Assembly: GCF_014698305.1 (NCBI RefSeq)
Contig: NZ_JACJST010000017.1
Location: forward strand, 1-64,000
Source: Anabaena lutea FACHB-196
GTDB taxonomy: Bacteria > Cyanobacteriota > Cyanobacteriia > Cyanobacteriales > Nostocaceae
Direction of reading: 5' to 3'
DNA: 64,000 nt
Both the position numbers and the translations under genes were made by a program. This document shows positions 1-9,806 of the stretch, piece after piece. Below the pieces are notes generated by a model. That model was not told where the DNA came from, did no database searches, and was given only the letters and a program-made list of their open reading frames with translations. Every line of letters starts with the position of its first letter. Within the stretch, counting starts at the first letter, position 1.

Positions 1-4
1 CCCC

Positions 5-76
5 TCCCCATCTCCCCATCTCCCCATCTCCCCATCTCCCCATCTCCCCATCTCCCCATCTCCCCATCTCCCCATC
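5..76. repeat. 8-bp perfect tandem repeat (TCCCCATC x9)
   Basis: Nine uninterrupted copies of TCCCCATC, followed by a partial copy. The unit is too short and lacks spacers, so it is not CRISPR. It lies downstream of the minus-strand R3H/ATPase gene and is typical of short tandem repeats between cyanobacterial genes. The array may extend beyond the window's left edge. Confidence 0.95.
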
Positions 77-142
77 TCCGCATAAAAGCCCACACTGGAT
101 TAGAAATCTCCAAATACAGTGTGGGTAGTTGACGTTTTGAAA

Positions 143-1879
143 TTATGCCGGATAAATCCTTAACCGACGATTTGGTTCTTCCCCAAAACTGTCAGACTTG
201 AGTCGATAATGTTCTACCAACTCATGCTGCATTTTTCTAACTTGAGAAGAACGAGGTAATAACTCAACAGGCTGACCTTTAGGAATAACAATTTGCTCAA
301 CTGCAAGTCTTGCTTCTTCCAAAGCGTCCATTTCGTCATCACTGCCATTGTGAAGTAACAATTGTAATTCTCGGTCATCGCCCAATTCGGGATCATCCAT
401 GTTCAGCAAGCGCCGCAAACCACGAGTAATTTGGGGAATGGTGCTGGACTTAATCACATGAATTGGCACGTGACGAGCTTTTGCCATTTGTCTTAACTTA
501 GCGTGATTTTTGACGTGCGATCGCAATGCCAAAATTGCATCAGCACTATCTATATCTTTTGTTAATGCCACAGGCAAAGTGAGAACATTAATCACCTGTT
601 CCAATTGGTGACGACTCACCCCATAGGGGTAAATATGTAATGGTAAATCTTCCCCATTGGGCCCCGCTAGTTTAGGAGTACTGAAATCAATACTGTCTGA
701 ATAATTGAAAGATTCATCCAACAAGCGGTCAAATTCACTGCGCCCAGTCAGACGTTCCCGTTCTAGAGACAAAGGCGGCAGAGCTACCATTTGTCCAGAA
801 GCACGCCAGCCATTGACCTGCCGAGCAGATGGGAAAGATTCTTCATCACTAGCCAACTGTCCACCGCGACCATTAACCACAGATAGCTGTCTGGTAATCG
901 CCACCTTTCCCTGTTCATCAACAGTTCTCGTTTGTGGGCTAGCTTGCCGACCTCGCAACAGAGTATCAACTGTGTCAGCTACACTTTCATGTACTACCCA
1001 GCGCTGTCGTTCTAGCATTTCCACAGCAATCTCAAAAGTGGGAGGAGCTTTGCGTTCCAAAACCGTCTTTTGAGAACCCCTTCTTCTGGCTTCATCATCT
1101 CCTAACGTCACAGCTTGAATACCCCCAACCAAATCGGAAAGGGTAGGGTTTTTAATCAGGTTTTCAATCTGATTTCCGTGAGCAGTACCTACCAATTGCA
1201 CACCCCTTTCTGCAATGGTACGCGCCGCTAAAGCTTCCAGTTCCGTACCAATTTCATCAATAACGATGACTTCTGGCATATGGTTTTCTACAGCTTCAAT
1301 CATCACTTGGTGCTGTAGTTCTGGTTTAGCCACTTGCATTCGTCTAGCACGACCAATTGCCGGGTGAGCAACATCACCATCTCCAGCGATTTCGTTAGAG
1401 GTGTCAATAATTACCACGCGCTTATGTAAATCATCCGCCAACACACGAGCAATTTCTCGTAAGGCGGTAGTCTTACCCACACCTGGACGACCGAGCATGA
1501 GAATCGATTGACCAGTTTCGACCAAATCGCGGATCATGGCAATTGTGCCGAATACTGCCCGACCGACACGACAGGTTAAGCCAATAATTTTACCCGTGCG
1601 GTTGCGGATAGCACTAATCCGATGCAAAGTTTGCTCAATTCCCGCCCGATTATCTCCGCCAAAGGTTCCAACTCGTTGAATGCAATCATCTATTTGTGCT
1701 TGAGTAACCGGTGTTTCGCTCAGATACTCAGCTTCATGAGGAAAGCGAGCTTCGGGGCGACGACCTAAATCCAAGACCACTTCCACTAAACTATCTCGTT
1801 TGGGATGATTCTCTAGTACGTTTCGCAGGTCTTGGGGCAAAATGTCTAACAACTTCTGGAGATCTTCTGTAATCGTCAT
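143..1879 (-). CDS. AAA ATPase with C-terminal R3H domain (Ycf45-like)
   Basis: A 578-residue protein of the cyanobacterial/plastid Ycf45 type: an ATPase resembling stage III sporulation protein AA plus an R3H single-stranded nucleic-acid-binding domain. Its cellular role is not established. The sequence shows a Walker A GRPGVGKTT at residues 130-138 (counted from the chosen start), a Walker B-like VIVIDEIG, and a C-terminal R3H stretch (RKMQHELVEHYRL) before the end RRLRIYPA. The frame is open 29 codons further upstream, but ATG at 1879 (MTITEDLQKLL) is preferred because conserved sequence starts there and it clears the ldpA stop by 40 bp. It probably forms an operon with ldpA upstream. Confidence 0.85.
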   Translation of the reverse strand: MTITEDLQKLLDILPQDLRNVLENHPKRDSLVEVVLDLGRRPEARFPHEAEYLSETPVTQAQIDDCIQRVGTFGGDNRAGIEQTLHRISAIRNRTGKIIGLTCRVGRAVFGTIAMIRDLVETGQSILMLGRPGVGKTTALREIARVLADDLHKRVVIIDTSNEIAGDGDVAHPAIGRARRMQVAKPELQHQVMIEAVENHMPEVIVIDEIGTELEALAARTIAERGVQLVGTAHGNQIENLIKNPTLSDLVGGIQAVTLGDDEARRRGSQKTVLERKAPPTFEIAVEMLERQRWVVHESVADTVDTLLRGRQASPQTRTVDEQGKVAITRQLSVVNGRGGQLASDEESFPSARQVNGWRASGQMVALPPLSLERERLTGRSEFDRLLDESFNYSDSIDFSTPKLAGPNGEDLPLHIYPYGVSRHQLEQVINVLTLPVALTKDIDSADAILALRSHVKNHAKLRQMAKARHVPIHVIKSSTIPQITRGLRRLLNMDDPELGDDRELQLLLHNGSDDEMDALEEARLAVEQIVIPKGQPVELLPRSSQVRKMQHELVEHYRLKSDSFGEEPNRRLRIYPA

Positions 1880-1919
1880 GCTTTCTATGGTGACGTTTTT
1901 AGAGATAACGAATGAGCGA

Positions 1920-3143
1920 TTAGGGTGACCGCTGTGACTTGAGTTGGGAAACGAGAGAATGGGCAAGCTCTACAGCCTGCCAGAGTAATTCTGGTTCTTC
2001 TTCCAGACGGCCTGTTGCCTTAATACTAGTTTGACTCACCTCCTGATTCTCTAATTTTTCAAGAATAGGTGACAGCAATACACGAGCGTAGCTACCGTAA
2101 GCAATGCCAGAGATGTAGTTGTGAGTACTGAGTACCAAATGCTGAGTCCTGAGTCCTAAGTTCTGACTCCTAACTCCTGAGTCCTGAGCAGTAAAGTCCC
2201 ACTCGGTACTCGGTACTCGGTACGGGCTAAACGCCCCGCTACCGCTAACGGTACTCTTCAACAGTCCCATTGCTTTTAATTTGGGGACGGTGTAGCTATT
2301 AGTACCGCCTGCTAACTGCACATATCCTGGTAGGTTTGCTGCCAAAACTTTTTGCCCTAATTTTATGGCTGCTATAGTGGTTCCATCGCCAATATCACCA
2401 CTCATAGAGCGCCCGTCTGTTTGCCAAATTACCACTTGGGGACGGGGGGCAATGATTTTATAAATTGCTTGCAGGTAATCAATTAGTCCTTCATGATCGT
2501 TACAGCTGATAGCTATTACCTTTAATTTATCTACTCCCGATGCCAATGCTGACCATAAGCGCTGGAAGGAAGCCAAACGCCCTACTTGTGTATGAATTTC
2601 TATCGCATCTATTCCCGTTGACATGATCAGTGGTGCGATTGCTGCCGGAGTTGATACATATGATACTGTATCAATTATCTCATAGGGACAAGTTGGGATG
2701 CAACGACCGCAGCCATAACACTTTTGAGCAACAATTCCTGAAAAACTATCTTTTATATTGTTAAACACAATCGCTTGTGCTGGACAAGTTTTTTCACAGG
2801 GTCTAGGGCAATCCGGGGGACAATGACTAGAATTAAACTCTGCTTTTCTAAAATGGGGGTCTTCTCCATCGTTGAGGCTGACCATTAACAAGGGTAAATC
2901 GCCTTGAAAGCCAAAGCCTCGCTCCTGGGCATCCCTCACCAAATCCTTGGCTGCTAGTAAACCTGCTTGCGCTGCGGCAATCACAGCTGGATCAGCTGCC
3001 ACATCTATGCAGTCAGCGCCCGCCAAAGTGTAGGCTAATGTTAAGCTTCTGACCGCAGGTAAATGTTGGTAACTGGCTCCACAGATTAATTTGAACCAGC
3101 GACCTTGTTGTAGGGATTGTAAAGGGGCTAACAGATTAGTCAC
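1920..3143 (-). CDS. ldpA: LdpA-like iron-sulfur protein (light-dependent period)
   Basis: 407 residues. LdpA is known in Synechococcus as a redox-sensing iron-sulfur protein that feeds light input into the circadian clock. The sequence has two [4Fe-4S] ferredoxin-type clusters: C108/C112/C116/C120 and C142/C145/C148/C152, the second ending CIPTCP. The N-terminus MTNLLAPLQSLQQGRWFKLI and the domain order fit the family. Residues about 298-342 are low-complexity and are encoded by tandem-repeat DNA at about 2115-2250. The frame is kept, so this looks like an in-frame repeat insertion. The next gene on the strand is the ycf45-like ATPase, 40 bp downstream. Confidence 0.85.
   Translation of the reverse strand: MTNLLAPLQSLQQGRWFKLICGASYQHLPAVRSLTLAYTLAGADCIDVAADPAVIAAAQAGLLAAKDLVRDAQERGFGFQGDLPLLMVSLNDGEDPHFRKAEFNSSHCPPDCPRPCEKTCPAQAIVFNNIKDSFSGIVAQKCYGCGRCIPTCPYEIIDTVSYVSTPAAIAPLIMSTGIDAIEIHTQVGRLASFQRLWSALASGVDKLKVIAISCNDHEGLIDYLQAIYKIIAPRPQVVIWQTDGRSMSGDIGDGTTIAAIKLGQKVLAANLPGYVQLAGGTNSYTVPKLKAMGLLKSTVSGSGAFSPYRVPSTEWDFTAQDSGVRSQNLGLRTQHLVLSTHNYISGIAYGSYARVLLSPILEKLENQEVSQTSIKATGRLEEEPELLWQAVELAHSLVSQLKSQRSP
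2115..2250. repeat. Short tandem repeats inserted in frame in ldpA
   Basis: Runs built from CTGAGTCCTGAGTCCTAAG-like and CGGTACTCGGTACTCGG units lie inside the ldpA frame. They resemble the heptamer repeats normally found between genes in Nostocales. They encode about 45 residues between the conserved core (ending near STVSG) and the C-terminal helical part (YISGIAYGSYARVLL). The insertion is continuous with the reading frame and contains no stop. Confidence 0.75.
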
Positions 3144-3311
3144 TCTTCTATTATGCGTTGATCGGCCGGAAAATTACACCCTGTAATCTAAAAGCTCCCA
3201 TTTATATTTTTTTATGTCATTATTTTTGATTTGCACCAGGTTATAAAAGTGCAATTCCTCAGCATTCGCTGCGCTACTTGACATTTTGCAGCATGATCTA
3301 TCAACTATATA

Positions 3312-4649
3312 TCAAAGAATTTTTCTACCTGTTAAAATTTCTCTCACTTCTAACATGGCGGAATAGGTGGGGAGAATGTGTAAGGTTTCATTGACTGGTG
3401 TCTGTGCCAATGCTGTAGCGATCGCTTGCTGCAAGTCTTCTTCTACAATCAAGTTGAGGTTACTATGGGCGGATTTTTGGCTATAACGTAGACGTAAGGC
3501 CATATCATACACGCGATCGCCACTCACAACCAAAGTCCCACCTCTTTCTACTAATTTCTCAGTATCTACATCCCAAATCCATGATACATCAGTACCATCG
3601 GGGGTGCGGTCATTCAATACCAACAAAGTTGTTTTATCTGTACTTTCAGTAACAACACGAATAGTTTCATTCGTTCCCACAGGATTTTTAGATAATAATA
3701 TCCTCACCCGTTTTCCATCAATTACTAAATCTTCTGCCCGACCAAAAGCAGCTTGGAAACTATTAATTGTTTCTCTAATTGTTTCTTCATCAATTCCTAA
3801 CTCTTTGGCTGCGGTGGCTGCGGCTAAAGTATTATATTTGTTGTATAAACCAACCAGAATTTGTGACCATTCACCACTTTCTAAAGCTGGTTTACTCTTA
3901 GTAAAACCGCAACTTGGACAGGTGAAATCTCCTAAATGGGATAGGTAAACCCCTTGATAATCAAGAGAATGTCCACATCTTGGACAATAGATAGAATCTA
4001 CAGCGTGAGGAATTGCTTCTAAATAATGTTCTGGTTCATTTAACCCAAAGAATAACACCTTTTGGAGTAATTGCTGACCGAGATTTGATAAAGTTGGATC
4101 ATCAGCATTGGGAATAACTACCGTTGCTTCTGGTAATGTAGAAATAACCTTTGTCCACCGCTTGCTAATGGTGTCAACTTCCCCATATCTATCGAGTTGG
4201 TCTCGGAACAAGTTTAAACAGAGAATTATCCTTGGTTGGAGAGGTTTTAATACCTTAGGGACAATATTTTCATCAACTTCCAAAATGGCGTAATCTACAT
4301 TTAGAGAACCTAGTAAGTTAGCGTTGTCTATTAAAGCTGTTGCTAAACCATTTTCTAGATTTGCTCCAGTAGCATTATGGGCAATTTTGTAACCTTTGTG
4401 TTCTAAAATCGTAGATAATAACAGGGCTGTAGTGGTTTTTCCATTGGTTCCCGCAATCAAAATTATCCCGTTTTTAACTTGCTGACTCAATAATTGTAAA
4501 ATTCGGGGTTCAATGCGTCGCGCAATAGACCCTGGTAATACACTAGCAGCACCAAGACGTAGAGAGCGTACTAAAAATGTGACACTTTTAGCGATTGATA
4601 CCGCTAAACCCAGTTGTAGTCTATCTATAAGTTCTATTTTCTTTCCCAC
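3312..4649 (-). CDS. murT: Mur ligase family protein MurT (lipid II isoglutaminyl synthase subunit)
   Basis: 445 residues. MurT with GatD amidates the D-Glu of lipid II in peptidoglycan synthesis. Visible features are a Mur-ligase P-loop GTNGKTT at 67-73, a zinc-ribbon insertion with C222, C225, C244 and C247 that is diagnostic of MurT, and a C-terminal DUF1727-type domain from about 330 (LLSKNPVGTNE). Length is normal. The glutaminase partner GatD is usually next to murT; here the downstream neighbour is ldpA (168 bp away) and no gatD is seen, so GatD must be encoded outside the window if the pair is functional. Confidence 0.85.
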   Translation of the reverse strand: MGKKIELIDRLQLGLAVSIAKSVTFLVRSLRLGAASVLPGSIARRIEPRILQLLSQQVKNGIILIAGTNGKTTTALLLSTILEHKGYKIAHNATGANLENGLATALIDNANLLGSLNVDYAILEVDENIVPKVLKPLQPRIILCLNLFRDQLDRYGEVDTISKRWTKVISTLPEATVVIPNADDPTLSNLGQQLLQKVLFFGLNEPEHYLEAIPHAVDSIYCPRCGHSLDYQGVYLSHLGDFTCPSCGFTKSKPALESGEWSQILVGLYNKYNTLAAATAAKELGIDEETIRETINSFQAAFGRAEDLVIDGKRVRILLSKNPVGTNETIRVVTESTDKTTLLVLNDRTPDGTDVSWIWDVDTEKLVERGGTLVVSGDRVYDMALRLRYSQKSAHSNLNLIVEEDLQQAIATALAQTPVNETLHILPTYSAMLEVREILTGRKIL

Positions 4650-5142
4650 AGCAGTAGCTAATTAATAGTCTTTAATTACAAATTTAATCTTGCAAGTGTA
4701 GCGAATCTTGGCACAAAAAGCCACACATTAATGATTCAATATTTATGAGTCATTGATAATAGGGGGACTGGGGACTGGGTAATAGTTTTTCCCAATTACC
4801 AATTACAGGGTATCTTAAAAAATGGTGCGTAGATGTAATTATATATCTAGGCTACTATATCTAGGCTACTCCCTTGCCATCAGAATAATCTTGATTAAAT
4901 GTATCCCTGACGGGAGCCGGAGGCATACCGCAAAGACGCGTATCGCTAAAGCGAAAACTCCGCTAACGCGCAGCGTCTCCGACAGGAGAAGGAAAGAACG
5001 CGTAAAGCCTACGGCATAGCTTCGCTTACCACGTAGTGTCCCGTAGGGATAGGAAGAAGGAAGAAGATAAGTAATCTTAAAGTGGGAAGAGTTGAATTCA
5101 GCACAAACTTAGACAAAATAGTGGCTTAAAAGGTTCTCGTTG
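4650..5142. other. Intergenic region with dispersed palindromic repeats
   Basis: A 493-bp gap between the divergent murT and the thioredoxin-fold gene. About 4905-5060 is a mosaic of GC-rich palindromic repeats (GACGGGAGCCGGAGGC, AACGCGCAGCGTCTCC, TTCGCTTACCACG) of the kind scattered through Nostocales genomes. An open frame runs through this repeat (4822-5019) but encodes only repeat-derived sequence. Promoters for both flanking genes must lie here; none is clear enough to call. Confidence 0.6.
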
Positions 5143-5733
5143 ATGAATAGCATGAAGTGGCTTTTTTTACAAACTAAAATAATTGCTAACTGGCAACGGT
5201 TGGTTTCAAAATGCTTATTGTTGGTGATTTGTCTACTTATCATCAGTATACAGCCAGCTTCGGCAGGTATGAAAGATGATAGATACGAAGGGAATATTTT
5301 CGTAATTTATGCTGGGAACGGTTCTCTAGTTCCTCCCAGACAAACCCTAGCCCAGACTTTAGCACAACATAAACCCGCATTGCTGGCATTTTATGTCGAT
5401 GATAGCAAGGATTGTAAACAGTATGCGGTATTTATTTCCCAAACTCAGGCATTCTATGGAAAAGGTGCGGAGATTATCCCCATAAATGTGGATACAATGC
5501 CCATTAAGGCAAGCTACGACCCCACGGAACCAGGATACTACTACTCAGGGGGTGTACCGCAAGTTGTCATCTTTGACAAGTCGGGTAAGGTAGTCTTGAA
5601 TAAAAAGGGTCAAGTTCCTTTTGAAGAAATAGACGACAAATTTCGAGAAGTGTTTGATTTTTTACCCCGTGACCAGTCTATTGAGTTCAAGCAACGCTCA
5701 TTTAATGAATTCAGCAGCGAGTTGAGTCAGTAA
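5143..5733 (+). CDS. Thioredoxin-fold thylakoid protein, candidate photosystem I accumulation factor
   Basis: 196 residues from ATG 5143; an in-frame TTG sits just before it. An N-terminal hydrophobic segment (about residues 20-42, ending QPASA) looks like a signal peptide or anchor. The rest has a thioredoxin-like layout: LAFYVDDSKDCKQY, then IIPINVDTMP, then GGVPQVVIFDKSGKVV with the cis-Pro-like VPQ. The usual CxxC is absent; only one cysteine occurs near the expected position, so it is probably not a dithiol oxidoreductase. From memory it resembles a cyanobacterial family annotated as a thylakoid photosystem I accumulation factor. That functional name is recalled, not shown by the sequence. 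Confidence 0.65.
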   Translation: MNSMKWLFLQTKIIANWQRLVSKCLLLVICLLIISIQPASAGMKDDRYEGNIFVIYAGNGSLVPPRQTLAQTLAQHKPALLAFYVDDSKDCKQYAVFISQTQAFYGKGAEIIPINVDTMPIKASYDPTEPGYYYSGGVPQVVIFDKSGKVVLNKKGQVPFEEIDDKFREVFDFLPRDQSIEFKQRSFNEFSSELSQ

Positions 5734-5812
5734 ACTATGTCGTCTTTGAAAACAAGGCGATAGCGTACAGCGCGACCTAGGAATCGCCTTTGGGTTAAAC
5801 TGCATGAGAATC

Positions 5813-8800
5813 TTAGTTTAGCTGTTTGCGCCACTGGCGTTTTTGCACAGATGTTTGCCAAGATTCCATATATGTGTAAAAAACAGGTGTCAAATACAAT
5901 GTCAAGAACTGGGAAAATAGTAACCCTCCCACTACTGCTAAACCAAGGGGGCGACGTGTATCTGCGCCTGCACCCAGCCCAAGGGCGATAGGTAAAGTTC
6001 CCATGAGTGCAGCCATTGTGGTCATCATGATCGGGCGAAATCTGACAACGCAAGCTTCATAGATAGCATCGTAAGGATTTTTACCACCTTTTCGGGCTTC
6101 AATGGCGAAGTCAACCATCATGATGCCGTTCTTTTTCACAATCCCAATCAACAGGATAATGCCAACAAAGGCGTAGATATTCAAATCAACGTTGAATATC
6201 AACAAAGTCAACAGCGCTCCGAATCCAGCTGATGGCAAACTAGAGAGAATTGTCAAAGGGTGAATAAAGTTTTCGTAGAGAATTCCTAACACAATGTAAA
6301 TTACTAAAATCGCTACCAGCAGCAGCAATCCTAAGCCTTGCAACGAAGACTGGAACGCCTGTGCCGAACCTTGGAAACCTGTACTGATGCTGGCTGGCAG
6401 TGTTTGACGGGCGAGTTGTTCAATTTTGTCAGTAACGCTACCTAGTGATACTCCTGGTTTGAGATTAAAGGAGATGGTGACAGCAGCTAACTGTCCTGAG
6501 TGGTTAATAGTTAATGGCCCAACACCTTTAGAGATAGTTGCGACTGCATTCAAGGGTACTAATTGTGCGTTAGGGGAGCGAATTGAAAGCAGTTCCAAAG
6601 CACTAGGATCTCTCTGATACTTGGGTTCGACTCCCATAATCACTTGATATTGGCTATCCGAGGCATAAATTGTGGAAACTTGGCGAGTACCATAGGCATT
6701 ACTCAATGCAGTTTCAATTTGCTCGGCTGTTAGTCCTAGAGATGCAGCTTGATCACGGTTAATTTCTACTTTGACTTGGGGATTTTTAATTTGTAAGTCA
6801 CTGTTAACATCTTGTAAATCAGGTAAACTGCGGAGTTTTTCTTCTAAAGTGGGAGCGTACTGATATAACTCTTGAATATTCGGACTTTGTAATGTGAATT
6901 GATACTCGGCTTTGGTTTGTTGTCCGCCGATATTAATTGCTGGTGGGTTTTGCAAGAAAACCTTCATGCCTGGGACTTTTGATAGTTTGGGTCGCAGTTC
7001 TTGGACAATTTCATCAGCGTTGAGTTTACGTTCTTCACGGGGTTTGAGACTGATAAATAAGCGTCCGGCGTTACTGGAAGCATTCGACCCTCCTGCACCT
7101 ACACTGGAGTTAATAGCAGCTATATTAGGGTCACGTTGAGCGATCGCTGCTACTGCCTGTTGATGTTTTACCATTTCCTCAAAGGAAATATCCTCTGCGG
7201 CTTGGGTTGAAGCTGTGATTTGTCCAACATCAGCAGTGGGAATAAACCCTTTCGGTACAACCATAAATAGATATACCGTAGCGACAACAATTGCCCCAGA
7301 GATAAACATTGTCGTGCGATGATATTTGAGCGATCGCTTTAAACTCCATTCGTATCCGCTCAAAATCACATCGAAAAATTTTTCGGAAGTATTGTAAAGT
7401 CCACGGTTAAATCTTTGAATTCTCGATTTTATATTTGTCGTTGGTTCGGCTTCAGAATCTACCTCTTCTTCTTGCTGGTGATGCGGTTCCAAGAATAGAG
7501 AACACAGCATAGGTGTCAAACTGAGAGAAATTACTCCCGATACCAGGATAGCCACGCTGATAGTAACGGCAAACTCCCGAAACAATCGTCCTAAAATCCC
7601 TTCCATAAACAGTACAGGAATAAAGACGGCGACTAAAGAAATAGTCATGGACAGAATTGTAAAACCAATTTCTCGTGAGCCATTCAACGCCGCCTGCAAG
7701 CGGGTTTCGCCCATCTCCATGTGTCGGACGATGTTTTCTAGCATGACTACAGCATCATCCACCACGAACCCAACTGAAAGTGTCAACGCCATTAGCGATA
7801 GGTTATCGAGGGAGAAACCCAGTAATAGCATCACGCCACAGGTGGCAACTAAGGATAGGGGTACTGCCAAACTGGGAATGATTGTGGCTCGGATATTGCG
7901 GAGAAACACAAAAATTACTAATACCACCAAACCAATAGTCAGTAACAGCGTGAACTGCACATCATCGATTGACTCGCGGATGGCTTGGGAGCGATCGTAG
8001 AGAATATCCATATTCACTGCCGCCGGAATTTGTTCGCGGAATTGTGGTAGCAGTTTTTTAATAGCTTCCACGACTTCGACTGTATTGCTTCCCGGTTGCT
8101 TTTGAACTGCAAGGACGATCGCTCGCACACCAGAATTATGCGTTTTTTCTGGGGAATTTTTCGACTTTTCTCTCTTCGTAAAAAACCAACTGGCAATTTT
8201 GTCGTTTTCTACACTATCCAATACTTGAGCAACTTCTCCTAGTTGGACTGGCGCACCGCCTTGATAACTGACAATTAGTGAACGATAGCCAGCAGCATCA
8301 TTGAGTTGACCGTTGGCTTGAATTGTATAATTTTGTTCTTTACCGTAAAGTGTCCCCGTCGGTAAGTTGGCATTACCTTTGCTAATTGCATCTGCGACTT
8401 CATCCACACCTATGCCTTTGGCACTCAAAGATTCAGGGTCAAGCAAAACTCTCACGGCGTACTTTTGAGAACCGTAGACTTGTACCTGCGCCACCCCGTT
8501 GACCATTGACAGGCGTTGGGCGAGTTGCGTTTCTGCATACTTATCTACCGTGGCCAGAGGGAGAACAGCAGAATTCAGGGATATGTAGAGAATGGGCTGA
8601 TCTGCCGGATTTACCTTGCGATAGGATGGGGGACTGGGCATATTCGCCGGTAATTGCCTGGTAGCTTTAGCGATCGCAGCTTGCACATCTTGGGCTGCCC
8701 CATCTATATCTCGACTCAAATCAAATTGCAGTGTAATCTGACTACTACCCAAGGAACTAGTAGAGTTCATGGAACTCAAGCCAGCAATACTAGAAAATTG

Positions 8801-9007
8801 CTGTTCTAATGGTGTAGCAACCGATGCTGCCATTGTTTCGGGATTCGCTCCAGGTAAGTTAGCTGTTACCTGAATTGAGGGGAAATCTACGTTTGGTAAA
8901 TCGCTTACAGGCAGCATTCCGTAACTCATTAGCCCGAAAATCAAAACGCCAACCATTACTAAGGTCGTCATGATTGGGCGACGAATAAATAACTCGGAAA
9001 TATTCAT
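5813..9007 (-). CDS. RND multidrug efflux transporter (HAE1/AcrB family)
   Basis: 1064 residues, full length for a proton-driven inner-membrane RND pump. It starts MNISELFIRRPIMTTLVMVG, the classic HAE1 N-terminus. It has the paired aspartates of the proton relay (GFVVDDAVVMLEN), two large periplasmic loops and a conserved C-terminal half (IVKKNGIMMVDFA). Two hydrophilic insertions (SWFFTKREKSKNS and EPHHQQEEEVDSEAE) are longer than in E. coli AcrB as recalled. Such pumps work with a periplasmic adaptor and an outer-membrane channel. The adaptor gene upstream is only a 3' remnant, so any partner must come from elsewhere. Confidence 0.92.
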   Translation of the reverse strand: MNISELFIRRPIMTTLVMVGVLIFGLMSYGMLPVSDLPNVDFPSIQVTANLPGANPETMAASVATPLEQQFSSIAGLSSMNSTSSLGSSQITLQFDLSRDIDGAAQDVQAAIAKATRQLPANMPSPPSYRKVNPADQPILYISLNSAVLPLATVDKYAETQLAQRLSMVNGVAQVQVYGSQKYAVRVLLDPESLSAKGIGVDEVADAISKGNANLPTGTLYGKEQNYTIQANGQLNDAAGYRSLIVSYQGGAPVQLGEVAQVLDSVENDKIASWFFTKREKSKNSPEKTHNSGVRAIVLAVQKQPGSNTVEVVEAIKKLLPQFREQIPAAVNMDILYDRSQAIRESIDDVQFTLLLTIGLVVLVIFVFLRNIRATIIPSLAVPLSLVATCGVMLLLGFSLDNLSLMALTLSVGFVVDDAVVMLENIVRHMEMGETRLQAALNGSREIGFTILSMTISLVAVFIPVLFMEGILGRLFREFAVTISVAILVSGVISLSLTPMLCSLFLEPHHQQEEEVDSEAEPTTNIKSRIQRFNRGLYNTSEKFFDVILSGYEWSLKRSLKYHRTTMFISGAIVVATVYLFMVVPKGFIPTADVGQITASTQAAEDISFEEMVKHQQAVAAIAQRDPNIAAINSSVGAGGSNASSNAGRLFISLKPREERKLNADEIVQELRPKLSKVPGMKVFLQNPPAINIGGQQTKAEYQFTLQSPNIQELYQYAPTLEEKLRSLPDLQDVNSDLQIKNPQVKVEINRDQAASLGLTAEQIETALSNAYGTRQVSTIYASDSQYQVIMGVEPKYQRDPSALELLSIRSPNAQLVPLNAVATISKGVGPLTINHSGQLAAVTISFNLKPGVSLGSVTDKIEQLARQTLPASISTGFQGSAQAFQSSLQGLGLLLLVAILVIYIVLGILYENFIHPLTILSSLPSAGFGALLTLLIFNVDLNIYAFVGIILLIGIVKKNGIMMVDFAIEARKGGKNPYDAIYEACVVRFRPIMMTTMAALMGTLPIALGLGAGADTRRPLGLAVVGGLLFSQFLTLYLTPVFYTYMESWQTSVQKRQWRKQLN

Positions 9008-9133
9008 AGATTTTCCTATTTTTGGCGTTGCTGATTAAGAGTATGATTTTGTTTCACGCAGAGGCGCAGAGGCTCAGAGAGTAAGAGTTTGAAATCATTG
9101 ATTTTTCAATTTCATACTTCGATTCAGCAATGC

Positions 9134-9277
9134 TAGGACTTACGCACGAGTCACGGAATATCGTATCCCTTACGGGAGTCGATAGCTTGCGTGGCGACGC
9201 AGGAGCCATAGGCAGACCGCAGAGGACGCAGAGGACACAGAGAAATAAGAGTTTGAGGTTTTTTTGCGTAAGTCCTA
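9134..9277. mobile_element. MITE family A, copy 1
   Basis: A 144-bp element bounded by perfect 13-bp terminal inverted repeats TAGGACTTACGCA (9134-9146) and TGCGTAAGTCCTA (9265-9277). It has no coding capacity. The interior carries the common repeat motif CGCAGAGGACGCAGAGGACA. A second element with the same termini lies at 60445-60634. This copy sits between the efflux pump gene and the adaptor remnant. Confidence 0.8.
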
Positions 9278-9283
9278 AATGCC

Positions 9284-9803
9284 CTATTTTTTACTTCCTA
9301 ATCCTTTCGTAACCTGCACTTTTGCCCCAGGTACGAGGTTGAATTGTCCGTCAATGACTACTTGCTCACCTGGTTTGATGCCTTGAGCGATCGCTATTTC
9401 GTTATTCACTGTCTCTCCTACAGCTACGGTACGCATTTCTACTGTGTTGTCGGGTTTGACTACATACACAAATTGTTGTTGCTGTCCAGCTTGCACTGCC
9501 TTAGCAGGTACAGTCACAGCATTTGGTGTCTCTGCTAATTTGAGAACGACATTAACAAACTGTCCCGGTAACAGTCGCTCGTCATTATTGCTAAATGTGC
9601 CTTTAAGTTGAATTGTCCCAGTTTGGGTATTCACTCCACTGTCGATAAAGGTGAGGAAACCACTGACTGGATTACCTGAATCTTTGGGAGGTATGACATC
9701 AACTTCTAATTTGTGACCAGTACTGTATTTTTTTAGGTCTGGCAGCATTCTTTGCGGAATGGAATTCAATACTTCGCTGATGTTGCCTACAAAGCCAAAA
9801 TAA
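9284..9803 (-). pseudogene. 3' remnant of an RND/HlyD-type periplasmic adaptor gene
   Basis: The frame encodes only the C-terminal part of a membrane-fusion protein: beta-barrel and membrane-proximal domains (SVLPGQFVNVVLKLAE-like region, VTVPAKAVQAGQQQQFVYVV, GEQVVIDGQFNLVPGAKVQV). The homologous frame continues upstream of any start codon (FGFVGNISEVLNS) and ends exactly where MITE B begins at 9807. The signal peptide, hairpin and lipoyl parts are absent, and no continuation was found beyond the MITE (9975-10213), so it is deleted rather than merely interrupted. It once formed an adaptor-pump pair with the RND gene downstream. Confidence 0.8.
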
Positions 9804-9806
9804 ATT

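Noticed and set aside
1-80. Possible CRISPR array
   Set aside because: The unit is 8 bp with no spacers; it is a simple tandem repeat. The 34077-34117 repeat is likewise not CRISPR.
4822-5019. 65-codon frame on the plus strand
   Set aside because: Encoded by palindromic repeat DNA, very basic composition, no homology recognised.
9284-9769. Adaptor remnant as an intact 161-residue gene
   Set aside because: The conserved frame continues upstream of the only possible (TTG) start and is cut by the MITE; the essential N-terminal domains are missing.
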